A stretch of DNA of 6,281 bases from an uncultured Pseudomonadota bacterium (GCA_913040875.1 CAJWHX010000212.1:1-6281); one strand, 5' to 3'; shown: positions 1 through 6,281, numbered from the stretch's first letter. Translations and numbers: made by a program. Notes: a model not told the origin generated them from the letters alone.

Positions 1-153
1 TGTTGCATCATCTTGTAAAGAGGAACTTAGTGCAGGGAATACACTCGTGGTTGTAACCAAACTGTCCGAATTTACGACAGGAGTCGTTTCGTTAATTGGT
101 GTTGATACTGGGGATGCGAACGTTGAACCGATGAATGAGAAAAGTAGCAACAT
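1..153 (-). CDS. 5' end of an unidentified exported protein (partial, runs off left edge)
   Basis: The minus strand is open from an ATG at 153-151 to the window edge, giving 51 codons. The N-terminus, MLLLFSFIGSTFA followed by SPVS, looks like a short signal peptide with cleavage after the FA pair at residue 13. What follows is a Ser/Thr/Val-rich, low-charge stretch (residues 14-51), as often seen at the start of mature exported proteins. A TGA lies two codons upstream of this ATG (TGA-AAC-ATG), so the frame cannot begin earlier. Two things are odd. The signal peptide has no basic residue before its hydrophobic core, and the only Shine-Dalgarno-like bases (GGTGA, 161-157) lie just 3 nt from the ATG. 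The gene is divergent from dacB and shares its upstream region. No conserved domain is visible in so short a piece, so no function is assigned. The hydrophobic start and edge-to-edge openness support a real gene, but the fragment is small. Confidence 0.5.
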   Translation of the reverse strand, partial: MLLLFSFIGSTFASPVSTPINETTPVVNSDSLVTTTSVFPALSSSLQDDAT

Positions 154-189
154 GTTTCACCATAGTTGTAGTTTTTAGTGGGTGTAATT

Positions 190-201
190 AGAATAACCCA
201 T
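190..201 (-). promoter_or_regulatory. candidate -10 region for the left-edge gene, in a repeated element
   Basis: Read on the minus strand this is ATGGGTTATTCT, ending in a TATTCT hexamer that matches the sigma-70 -10 consensus at 4 of 6 bases. Transcription from here would start near 183 and leave a leader of about 30 nt before the ATG at 153. No convincing -35 box lies at normal spacing. The element matters mainly because a near-identical copy faces the other way at 330-341. Confidence 0.25.
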
Positions 202-274
202 AGTCATGAAGGGTATAAAGTATATGAAACGGTTTTATAGAATTCAGTGGCACACATCTTCATTACAATATGGT

Positions 275-280
275 TATAAT
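275..280 (+). promoter_or_regulatory. perfect TATAAT hexamer upstream of dacB
   Basis: A consensus -10 hexamer TATAAT sits here and overlaps a perfect 10-bp AT palindrome (ATAATATTAT, 276-285). No recognisable -35 box lies 16-18 nt upstream, and the TG of an extended -10 is one base out of register. It could be a weak or activator-dependent dacB promoter with a leader of over 100 nt, or simply AT-rich sequence. Confidence 0.25.
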
Positions 281-329
281 ATTATCGTATTTCGTCATCG
301 AGAGCGACTTTCACTCGCAATCAGTAGCG

Positions 330-341
330 ATGGGTTATACT
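330..341 (+). promoter_or_regulatory. candidate dacB -10 region in a repeated element
   Basis: This reads ATGGGTTATACT and ends in TATACT, which matches the sigma-70 -10 consensus at 5 of 6 bases. It matches the minus-strand element at 190-201 at 11 of 12 positions. Transcription would start near 348, just inside the GTG at 346, and give a leader of about 46 nt before the ATG at 394. If used, it rules out the GTG at 346 as the dacB start. The -35 region is poor, so activator dependence is possible. Confidence 0.3.
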
Positions 342-393
342 GCTCGTGGTTATCTTTGTTTCGTCCCTCACTCCTAGCCCCGTTTTCATCGCT

Positions 394-1947
394 ATGACTT
401 TCCTCAATCTTATAGCCTCATCCGCATCTTCCAATGTGAGAACATTGTTGGCAGTATGTACATTGTTTGCTGGCCTACTAGTTGTGTCATCCGACGCTCA
501 AGCGGATCCATCATTGAGTCGAAAGTTGAACACTTATACTCAGCACCCGTTCTTTACGGAGTCTGAGGTTGGCGTTCAGGTTGTCAATTTGAAGACCATG
601 GAAGAGGTCTTTTCACACAATGCTGATCAACATTTTATCCCTGCATCTGTAATGAAAGCCTTAACGTCGGCTGTAGCACTACAAGAACTAGGCCCAGAGT
701 ATAGATTTGTGACGGAACTTCGATACACTGGTGAGATTACAAATGAAGGTGTGTTGAAAGGCAATCTATACATTGTGGGTTCTGGTGATCCATATATGAA
801 TGGAGAGGCCATCTGGAAGATGATTCGCAATATGAAAGTTGCGGGTGTGAAGTCGATTCAAGGTGGGATTTACTTTGATGACAGTCGGTATGATGGCGCC
901 AGTTACATTCCTGGCTGGGGTAAAGAAGTCGATCTGGCAAATGGTCCATCGTATTTTCCGATGCGTTCCGCGTTAAACTTCAACACCAACAACATCGCTA
1001 TTATGGTATCCCCTGGATCTAGAGTGGGCTCACAAGCCGAGATTCAACTCGAGTATCCATACGAACTGGTTGAGATCGACAATCAAGTCAAGACCGCTGG
1101 TGCAGGTGGGCGTTCTTGGATCCAAATTGAGCGCGAAGTGGAGTATGAAGATGATACCATCGACACTTCAGCTGAAGAGATACATGATGTAAAGCAGATC
1201 ACATACCATATCAAAGGACGCATACCCGTTAATACATATTCTCCATGGGTCTATTACCGTAGTATCTTAGAGCCGGAAGAGTTCTTTAAAGAGAACTTTA
1301 TCCAAATTTTGCAAGATCATGGGATCGGTCATCGTGGAAAAACGGGGTTTTCTAGCTTTCCGGAGAGATCAGTTTTGCTAGCTCAGCATCGCTCCGACCC
1401 TCTACGGGTTTTGGTCTCGGATATGAACAAGTATTCTAGAAATCTTACGGCCGAGATGTTGATGCTCGAGCTGGGATCCAAGACATCTCTGCCCGCTCAA
1501 ACTGAGAATGGCGTTGCATTGATTGAATCCTATTTGGATCGTTTGGGCGTGTGGACTGAAGAGTCCCTTGTTTTAAATGGGTCAGGCTTGTCTCCGACAA
1601 TGCAATTGCAACCCAGTCAGGTCTCGGCCGTCATGCTAGATATGCATACCAATCCTTTGTTGGGGCCCGAGTATGTTGCCTCAATGTCGGTATCCGGTCG
1701 TGATGGGACTCTTCGAAAGCGTATGAAGCAAGAGCCATACATTGCGAGGGCAAGAGGGAAGACGGGAAGCATCAATGGTGTGTACTGCGTTGCTACATAT
1801 ATTTACGCGACGGATGGTACCCCCTATGTCATGGTGTTTTTTGCAAATGAGTTGCGCCGACGTTCCAGTTTTGTACGAGATTTACAAAATCAAATCATTC
1901 AGGAAATCGTTGATTACTCATCCGAGTCTACGGTGCCTTCACGTTGA
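394..1947 (+). CDS. dacB: D-alanyl-D-alanine carboxypeptidase/endopeptidase, PBP4 (DacB) family
   Basis: This periplasmic peptidoglycan hydrolase (peptidase family S13, class C penicillin-binding protein) is expected to remove the terminal D-Ala from stem peptides and cut D-Ala-meso-diaminopimelate cross-links. From the ATG at 394 the product is 517 residues; E. coli DacB is 477. A signal peptide ends AQA at residue 37. The catalytic SxxK motif is S85-V-M-K88, the SxN motif is S348-R-N350, and the KTG triad is at 456-458. The family hallmarks GNLYIVGSGDP (123-133) and ALNFNTN (about 193-199) are present. The long gap between SxxK and SxN fits the inserted domains typical of PBP4. The start is uncertain. 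The frame is open from a GTG at 346, and a GTG at 436 would give a compact 23-residue signal peptide. None of the three has a clear Shine-Dalgarno. I prefer 394 because it is the only ATG of the three and fits the candidate promoter at 330-341. All catalytic residues are intact, so it should be active. Confidence 0.93.
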   Translation: MTFLNLIASSASSNVRTLLAVCTLFAGLLVVSSDAQADPSLSRKLNTYTQHPFFTESEVGVQVVNLKTMEEVFSHNADQHFIPASVMKALTSAVALQELGPEYRFVTELRYTGEITNEGVLKGNLYIVGSGDPYMNGEAIWKMIRNMKVAGVKSIQGGIYFDDSRYDGASYIPGWGKEVDLANGPSYFPMRSALNFNTNNIAIMVSPGSRVGSQAEIQLEYPYELVEIDNQVKTAGAGGRSWIQIEREVEYEDDTIDTSAEEIHDVKQITYHIKGRIPVNTYSPWVYYRSILEPEEFFKENFIQILQDHGIGHRGKTGFSSFPERSVLLAQHRSDPLRVLVSDMNKYSRNLTAEMLMLELGSKTSLPAQTENGVALIESYLDRLGVWTEESLVLNGSGLSPTMQLQPSQVSAVMLDMHTNPLLGPEYVASMSVSGRDGTLRKRMKQEPYIARARGKTGSINGVYCVATYIYATDGTPYVMVFFANELRRRSSFVRDLQNQIIQEIVDYSSESTVPSR

Positions 1948-1970
1948 AGAAGACGAAAAGGTCAGTGATG

Positions 1971-1998
1971 AAATGAAAAAGAATTATAAGTTTCATTT
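1971..1998. repeat. AT-rich inverted repeat downstream of dacB
   Basis: A perfect 8-bp inverted repeat pairs AAATGAAA (1971-1978) with TTTCATTT (1991-1998) around a 12-nt loop. The right arm overlaps further short mirror elements (CATTT-AC-AAATG, then AATGC-AG-GCATT) up to about 2012. The stem is all weak pairs apart from one G-C, and no T-run follows, so it is not a classic Rho-independent terminator. It could be a weak 3' structure of dacB mRNA or a protein binding site. Confidence 0.3.
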
Positions 1999-2045
1999 AC
2001 AAATGCAGGCATTGGGCTGAAAAAACTTTGGAATGTGTTAAAGTG

Positions 2046-2075
2046 TTGCACATGTATGGTCGTGTTGAATATAAC
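2046..2075 (+). promoter_or_regulatory. candidate sigma-70 promoter of the three-gene operon
   Basis: TTGCAC (2046-2051) and TATAAC (2070-2075) are separated by 18 nt. The -10 matches consensus at 5 of 6 bases, but the -35 matches only in TTG. Transcription would start near 2082, about 45 nt before the ATG at 2127. The 179-nt gap after dacB and this promoter suggest that the downstream genes are transcribed separately from dacB, although read-through cannot be excluded. Confidence 0.4.
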
Positions 2076-2109
2076 AGTCCATATTGTTGAATTAGAGTTG
2101 CTGCTCAGC

Positions 2110-2118
2110 AGGATGGGG
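2110..2118 (+). promoter_or_regulatory. ribosome binding site of the 201-residue protein gene
   Basis: The purine-rich AGGATGGGG ends 8 nt before the ATG at 2127. It supports that start over the in-frame ATG at 2139, which would also leave a usable but shorter signal peptide. Confidence 0.45.
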
Positions 2119-2126
2119 TTTAATAT

Positions 2127-2732
2127 ATGCACCGTTTCATGAAAATAATGTTGTGCTCATTGGCATGTACACCGTCGATTGTTTTGGCCGAGGAAGCAGT
2201 TTCGGTAGATGACAAAGACTTTCAGAAAGAGTTGTTGACCATCGAAGAGAAGGTGACGGCACTGAAAAAGAATGTTTTTAGCGCGAAGGCGACACTGAAC
2301 TTGTTGCGCGAGTTGGTGGTTCAAGGGAATGTTTCAGGCTCCAAAGCCAACATTTGGCAAATTAATCAGTTGAATGGCGGCTATGTAATCAAGTCAGCGT
2401 CCTACGTGTTGGATGGAACACCGATTTACAATATCAACGATGCTTCAGGGGACTTGGGATCGAAAAGTGAATTGATGGTGTACGATGGCGAAATGGGTGT
2501 GGATGATCACACTTTGACCGTAGAACTTGAACTTGCCGGGTCTGGTAGAGGATTGTTCTCCTATGTGGATGACTATGTATTTACAGTCCGATCTGCCACA
2601 AACTTTTCTTCCGAAGAAGGTGAGAATTGCGTCATTCGTTCTGTGATTGAAAAACGATCTGCATTCTCCTATTCCTATGAACAGCGACCAAACATTGTTT
2701 TTCAAACGATTTGCTCTGAATTTGGTGAGTGA
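2127..2732 (+). CDS. small exported protein: N-terminal helix plus beta-rich domain, unknown function
   Basis: The 201-residue product starts with a signal peptide likely cut after VLA at residue 21. The cysteines at 10 and 14 lie inside the signal; SLAC is a poor lipobox, so a lipoprotein is unlikely. Residues 28-66 form a charged amphipathic helix that could coil (heptad-like L/I/V spacing from KELLTIEEKV to LLRELV). From about 69 to 196 the sequence alternates in beta fashion, with LDGTPIYN, DDHTLTVELEL and GLFSYVDDYVFTV, suggesting an Ig-like or PEGA-like fold. Two mature cysteines (C168, C196) could form a disulfide. From memory, this pattern matches a family near TPR and gliding-type genes in deltaproteobacteria, often labelled dihydrolipoamide acetyltransferase. 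No lipoyl or acyltransferase domain is visible here, so that label would be wrong. It is the first gene of the operon, 6 nt before the TPR gene, and probably acts with it in the periplasm. The gene is secure; the function is not. Confidence 0.85.
   Translation: MHRFMKIMLCSLACTPSIVLAEEAVSVDDKDFQKELLTIEEKVTALKKNVFSAKATLNLLRELVVQGNVSGSKANIWQINQLNGGYVIKSASYVLDGTPIYNINDASGDLGSKSELMVYDGEMGVDDHTLTVELELAGSGRGLFSYVDDYVFTVRSATNFSSEEGENCVIRSVIEKRSAFSYSYEQRPNIVFQTICSEFGE
2724..2729 (+). promoter_or_regulatory. ribosome binding site of the large TPR gene, inside the preceding gene
   Basis: GGTGAG lies 9 nt before the ATG at 2739, within the last codons of the 201-residue gene, whose TGA is at 2730-2732. 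The two genes are therefore likely to be translationally coupled and made in linked amounts. Confidence 0.5.
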
Positions 2733-2738
2733 TATCCA

Positions 2739-5345
2739 ATGTTGAAATGGCTTTCATTGAATCATAGATTGCGCCCACTTACTCAGGTTTGTGTCGTATC
2801 TGCACTGCTTTTTTCACCAGCGACATTTGCAAAGTCGGATGACTGGAGACCAGCAGCTGCCACTCAGGAATTAAAGGAGATAGAGGCCGACATCAATCTC
2901 ATTCGTTCCAATTATGAGGTGCGAGGAAAAGTATTGGGGCAGGCTGATGCTGAAGAGAGGTTCAATGAGGCTTTAACCAAGTACCTACTTGGGGATTATA
3001 AGAAGGCTGCCGAAGCCTTTTATGTTTTGCTGGAAACTGAATCCGTATATGGGTCAGGTTTCGTACAAGAAGCTGAATGGTATTTGGTTGACTCTGCCTT
3101 TAAGATAGGTCAGTACGCTCTCGTGGAAGAGTTTGCCAAGCAAATCAGCAACAATCCTGGGCACATGTTCTTTACTGACGCCATTCGATTGTTGTTGGAG
3201 AGTCACGGGCGTCGAGGACGTTCGGACAAGTTTCGCGAAGACTATCGCCGATTCGTTCTCTCTGGCTATGTTGAGTCGTCAGATGCACTGAACTACGCCA
3301 TCGGCAAAAGTTTGTATTTTCAGGGGGATACACCCCAAGCAAAACAAGCATTGTTTGAGATCCAGCAGGGGTCTCCATTCTGGTATCGAGCCCAGTACTT
3401 TTTGGGTGGTATCTATGTTTTTGAGAAGAATTTAGAGAAGGCCAGTCAGTCGTTTGAGATGTCGTTCAACCCTGAGGCTGCTAAGCCAGAAGAAATAGAA
3501 CTGAATGAGTTGAGTTTGCTCGCGAAAGCGCGTGTCCTAAGTGAACAGGAAAAGTTTTCCGAAGCGATCTCCTACTATGAGCAAGTACCATACTCGTCGC
3601 CATATTTCTTTGACCGTCTGTATGAAACGGCTTGGGCGTTTATTGAGCAAGAGCAGTGGCAAGAAGCCATTGACGTGATTCAGACCTTCTTGTTGGCCTA
3701 TCCAGAAAATGAGAATGCCATTCGATTTCGGAACACTTTGGGTGATCTCTACATGCAGGTTCAGAACTATGAGGTTGCATTGGAGGCGTACTCTGGAGTA
3801 CTTGAGCAGATGGAGCCAGTGAGGGAACGTCTCATTCAAATTATGACTCAAGAGCCACTTGTGTTGGAACTGTTGGATGCAAAACTCAAGGGGGAAGAAG
3901 AGCCTCTAGAGTATGATGTCCCAGAATATATTGAAGATCGTTTGTTTAAAGATCCAGAGCTTCAACAGACTGCCGAACTTGTATCTCTCGCTCGTGAGCA
4001 GAGAGAAGATGTGACCAACGCACAAGGTTTTGTAGCGGAGATTGATGCCGTATTGCAGAATCCAAATCGTGCTTTATACAGTTTTGTGAAAGATCAAGCT
4101 CGGCTGAACAATCTTAATCAAGATATGTTGCTGTTGTTGCTAGAATCTTTGGAGCAAGAATCCCAACTCCTTTTGGAGTCCAGTAAAGACCAAGGCTCAA
4201 TCAAACAAATCCAACGTGAAATTGCAGCGGCTCGTAAAGAGTTTGAGGGTCAACGCCTTTCCTTAGAGGAATCACGTCAACCGGTTGATCTAGAGACCGA
4301 TGGTGTTGTGATTGCACTGAATAAAATTCAACGAGATGCTCGTGATGTACGGATGATGACATATGCTCTGTTGGATGAACTGGAATTGTTTGTAGAGCAA
4401 AATGATGCTTTGATCCAAACCTTACCCCAGCACGAGCAGCAGTTTTTACTGTCTATGATCGATGAGATTGAAAGTTCCATGAATGAAACGCAACAGATCG
4501 TTCGCAGTGTCATTACGGAAGATACCCAAGAGTTGTTGGTAAAACACCTAGGTGCAGAACGATACTATCGTGATGTAATTTCTAACCTTCAGGCGGATGC
4601 ATCCTTTACAGCTGTTCAAAGTGAAGCATTGTTAAAAGAGGCAAACCACTTCTTAGACGACACTTCAGTCCACCTCCAGTCTATGCCAGAAGAGCAACTA
4701 GACGAGTTGAAAGCTCAGTTGCTTGATATTCAACAGCTGCTCAAAGACACCAATGTGGAATTGCAAGAAGTGGCCTCCGAAACGACACGGAACGTTTTGC
4801 TGGCGAAAATGGGATACGGTGTCGATATCGGGAGTAGCTTAGACTCCTATTTGCTCGTATTTCAGCAGCTTCACAATCAGATGCTCCCACTTTGGAGTAA
4901 CAGTTCCTTAAAAGAAAAGTCCGTAGTAAAGCAAGAGATTGACAATCTGTGGTTGTCTGCTCGAAAGATTGATGGCGTGAGGGATTCGATTCTGATTTCA
5001 ATGGATGGCATTCAAGATAGACAACGTGTGGTTCTTGCTGAGTTGCTACGTGAACAAGAGAGCAGTCTATCCCAGTTTGCTGATACTGTTGTGGTTTTGG
5101 CAGAAGATGCTGAATCCTTGGGCTATCAAGCTGCGTTCCGTTCCTTTGAAAATGCGGTGAGCCATGTGGACGAGCGTATGCTGGGTGCTGAATTGGGTGG
5201 TGTGAAAGTCACTTGGATTCGATCATCTAATATTGAAACTGAGATTTTACGATTGACCTCTGAAGAGGCAACTCGAATCGGTGCTTTAAATAGACGATTC
5301 ACAATCTTAAAGTCAAAACTGTCTGATTCTTTCTCTCAAGAGTAA
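2739..5345 (+). CDS. large exported TPR and coiled-coil protein
   Basis: This 868-residue protein has a signal peptide (basic start, core around residues 14-28) probably cut after TFA at residue 31, placing it in the periplasm. Residues about 72-360 are a series of TPR-like helical pairs. The clearest are at 72-105 (KYLLGDYKKAAEAF) and about 327-358 (LGDLYMQVQNYEVALEAY), with others between (KFSEAISYYEQV, EQWQEAIDVI). A linker rich in E and P (about 385-405) leads to a long alpha-helical, coiled-coil-prone half from about 410 to the end, rich in L, E and Q. The C-terminus around VTWIRSSNIETEILRLTSEE recalls, from memory, long TPR proteins encoded with Glt/Agl-type gliding genes. The mature part has no cysteine. 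No enzyme motif is visible, so a scaffold or adaptor role in an envelope complex is inferred. It sits 6 nt after the small beta-rich protein gene and 6 nt before a second TPR gene. Confidence 0.88.
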   Translation: MLKWLSLNHRLRPLTQVCVVSALLFSPATFAKSDDWRPAAATQELKEIEADINLIRSNYEVRGKVLGQADAEERFNEALTKYLLGDYKKAAEAFYVLLETESVYGSGFVQEAEWYLVDSAFKIGQYALVEEFAKQISNNPGHMFFTDAIRLLLESHGRRGRSDKFREDYRRFVLSGYVESSDALNYAIGKSLYFQGDTPQAKQALFEIQQGSPFWYRAQYFLGGIYVFEKNLEKASQSFEMSFNPEAAKPEEIELNELSLLAKARVLSEQEKFSEAISYYEQVPYSSPYFFDRLYETAWAFIEQEQWQEAIDVIQTFLLAYPENENAIRFRNTLGDLYMQVQNYEVALEAYSGVLEQMEPVRERLIQIMTQEPLVLELLDAKLKGEEEPLEYDVPEYIEDRLFKDPELQQTAELVSLAREQREDVTNAQGFVAEIDAVLQNPNRALYSFVKDQARLNNLNQDMLLLLLESLEQESQLLLESSKDQGSIKQIQREIAAARKEFEGQRLSLEESRQPVDLETDGVVIALNKIQRDARDVRMMTYALLDELELFVEQNDALIQTLPQHEQQFLLSMIDEIESSMNETQQIVRSVITEDTQELLVKHLGAERYYRDVISNLQADASFTAVQSEALLKEANHFLDDTSVHLQSMPEEQLDELKAQLLDIQQLLKDTNVELQEVASETTRNVLLAKMGYGVDIGSSLDSYLLVFQQLHNQMLPLWSNSSLKEKSVVKQEIDNLWLSARKIDGVRDSILISMDGIQDRQRVVLAELLREQESSLSQFADTVVVLAEDAESLGYQAAFRSFENAVSHVDERMLGAELGGVKVTWIRSSNIETEILRLTSEEATRIGALNRRFTILKSKLSDSFSQE

Positions 5346-5351
5346 CGCAAT

Positions 5352-6281
5352 ATGATGAAACAACCGTTTTCAATCGCTCCTTGGTCTCTTATTTTGTCGT
5401 TGTATTTTGTACCGGCACAGGACTCTTATGCACAAGAGTCTGATGAGGTAGAAGATGGAGAGTCGGACTCTACTGATTCTACAGGTGAGACAGAGTCCGT
5501 GGGACCTGCAGACTCAGAGAACTCAGAGAACAATGAAGATTTAGAAGGGACCGAAAATTCAGACTTTGAAGAATCGACCTCCAGTACCCCAAGTGATGTT
5601 GAAACGTCCTCTGATTCAAATGTATCCGATGAGCAAGATCTAGACGAAGGTGCTGACGATGTAGTAGCTGCACCGGTTGCGGCGTCGGGTGATATCCAAG
5701 CGCCAACGGTTCAAGATATCGCTGCGTTTAAGCAGTCTTACAAGCGCTATCGCGGTCGAATCAATGAGTTTCGCGAAGAAACGCTATCGATGGTTGAAAT
5801 TCAGCGTCAAGAAGCCTTTGAGTTACTGCGTGAGCAATATACGGAACCAGTTTCTAAGTTAAAAGAGCAGCAACTTCAGCAACGAATTACCGCAATCGAG
5901 CGTTTTGAACGATTTATTCAAAAGTATCCCAAAGCTGCTGAGGGGGCTGGCATTCGCTTTCAATTGGCGGACATTTACTTTAAGATGGCGGAAGAGTCCT
6001 TTATTGCTGCGCAAGAAGATATTGCGATGCAGATGGATGAGAATCCAGATTTAGAATTGGTTGTGAGTAAGAATCTAACGGAAGCATTCGAACTCTACAA
6101 AGAGATCGTAGAGTTGTTTCCAGAATCTGACGTGATTGATGGTGCTCTATATATGATGGGCTGGTGTCATTCAGATGCTGAATCTGACCTGTATGACGCT
6201 GATAAATCAGCAGAGTACTACAAGCGAGTCATCGAAGAACATGCGGACTCTAGATTTGTTCCTCAGGCTAGCTATTTCGTT
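5352..6281 (+). CDS. second exported TPR protein with acidic linker (partial, runs off right edge)
   Basis: The frame is open from ATG-ATG at 5352 to the window end (310 codons, no stop). It starts 6 nt after the previous stop, with AAGAG (5338-5342) as a modest ribosome site; the ATG at 5355 is an equal alternative. The signal peptide (core WSLILSLYFVP) is probably cut after SYA at residue 27. Residues 28-103 form a low-complexity linker: by my count 30 of 76 are Asp or Glu, 16 are Ser, and none is Lys or Arg. After a short Ala/Val/Pro hinge (104-115) comes a basic helical stretch (KQSYKRYRGR), then TPR-like units. One starts near 185 (FERFIQKYP), another near 244 (EAFELYKEIVELFPES), and a third begins with ADKSAEYYKRVIEEH. 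Their spacing resembles the TPR_6/outer membrane assembly (BamD, YbgF) type. A structural periplasmic role alongside the preceding TPR protein is inferred. The C-terminal part is unseen. Confidence 0.88.
   Translation, partial: MMKQPFSIAPWSLILSLYFVPAQDSYAQESDEVEDGESDSTDSTGETESVGPADSENSENNEDLEGTENSDFEESTSSTPSDVETSSDSNVSDEQDLDEGADDVVAAPVAASGDIQAPTVQDIAAFKQSYKRYRGRINEFREETLSMVEIQRQEAFELLREQYTEPVSKLKEQQLQQRITAIERFERFIQKYPKAAEGAGIRFQLADIYFKMAEESFIAAQEDIAMQMDENPDLELVVSKNLTEAFELYKEIVELFPESDVIDGALYMMGWCHSDAESDLYDADKSAEYYKRVIEEHADSRFVPQASYFV

Larger units (their letters stand above)
154..393. other. divergent intergenic region between the left-edge gene and dacB
   Basis: This stretch of about 240 bases has no gene I can support. 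It is AT-rich and holds -10-like hexamers on both strands, a 10-bp AT palindrome (276-285), and a 9-bp perfect inverted repeat (193-201 with 330-338) whose arms lie 128 nt apart. A 63-codon plus-strand frame starting at 206 crosses it and runs into dacB in another register. It has no protein-like character. The most likely role is as the shared regulatory region of two divergent genes. Confidence 0.5.

Noticed and set aside
206..397. 63-codon plus-strand frame starting at 206
   Set aside because: It covers the promoter-like region and ends just inside dacB in another register. The composition is not protein-like and there is no ribosome site or domain.
1742..2020. 92-codon plus-strand frame overlapping the dacB 3' end
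   Set aside because: Most of it lies out of frame inside the conserved KTG region of dacB, and it has no ribosome site or recognisable domain.
2037..2054. TGTG...CACA pair as a CRP-type operator
   Set aside because: The half-sites are too far apart for the TGTGA-N6-TCACA pattern, and the inner A/T bases do not match.
2157..2168. SLAC as a lipobox in the 201-residue protein
   Set aside because: Position -3 is Ser and -2 is Leu, which does not fit the lipobox pattern, and the hydrophobic stretch before it is too short. The VLA cut at residue 21 fits better.
5479..5706. 75-codon minus-strand frame opposite the acidic linker
   Set aside because: It is a by-product of the repetitive Asp/Glu/Ser codons on the plus strand, giving a Leu/His/Gln-rich antisense reading.
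1..6281. CRISPR arrays, tRNA or rRNA genes, insertion sequences
   Set aside because: No regularly spaced repeats, no cloverleaf-like or rRNA-like sequence, and no transposase or terminal inverted repeats were seen on either strand.

Overview
The window looks like part of a chromosome from a Gram-negative bacterium, most likely a gammaproteobacterium of moderate (roughly mid-40s % by eye) GC content. Every gene product starts with a Sec-type signal peptide, and one gene is a clear periplasmic penicillin-binding protein 4 (DacB). The taxonomic placement is inferred from gene content and protein style; no sequence search was possible.

Layout. At the left edge (1-153, minus strand) lies the 5' end of an unidentified secreted protein. 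It is divergent from the rest. A non-coding stretch of about 240 bases follows (154-393). It carries two outward-facing copies of a 12-nt element (11/12 identical), each ending in a -10-like hexamer. dacB (394-1947, plus strand) comes next and has all three active-site motifs of the family. A 179-base gap (1948-2126) holds an AT-rich inverted repeat and a plausible promoter. A tightly packed operon then begins: a 201-residue exported protein (2127-2732), an 868-residue exported TPR plus coiled-coil protein (2739-5345), and a second exported TPR protein with a long acidic serine-rich linker (from 5352, cut by the right edge). The gaps within this operon are 6 bases each.

Function. DacB trims or cleaves peptidoglycan cross-links in the periplasm. 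The three-gene operon has no enzyme signature. It looks like a set of periplasmic structural proteins: one small beta-rich protein with two cysteines and two large TPR scaffolds. From remembered family patterns, this set resembles the periplasmic modules that accompany TolQ/TolR-like (AglRQS-type) proton channels and Glt-type gliding or envelope machinery in myxobacteria and some gammaproteobacteria. The prediction is that TolQ/ExbB, TolR/ExbD and a TonB- or AgmX/PglI-like gene lie just beyond the right edge. This is the most interesting point of the window, and it is inference, not proof.
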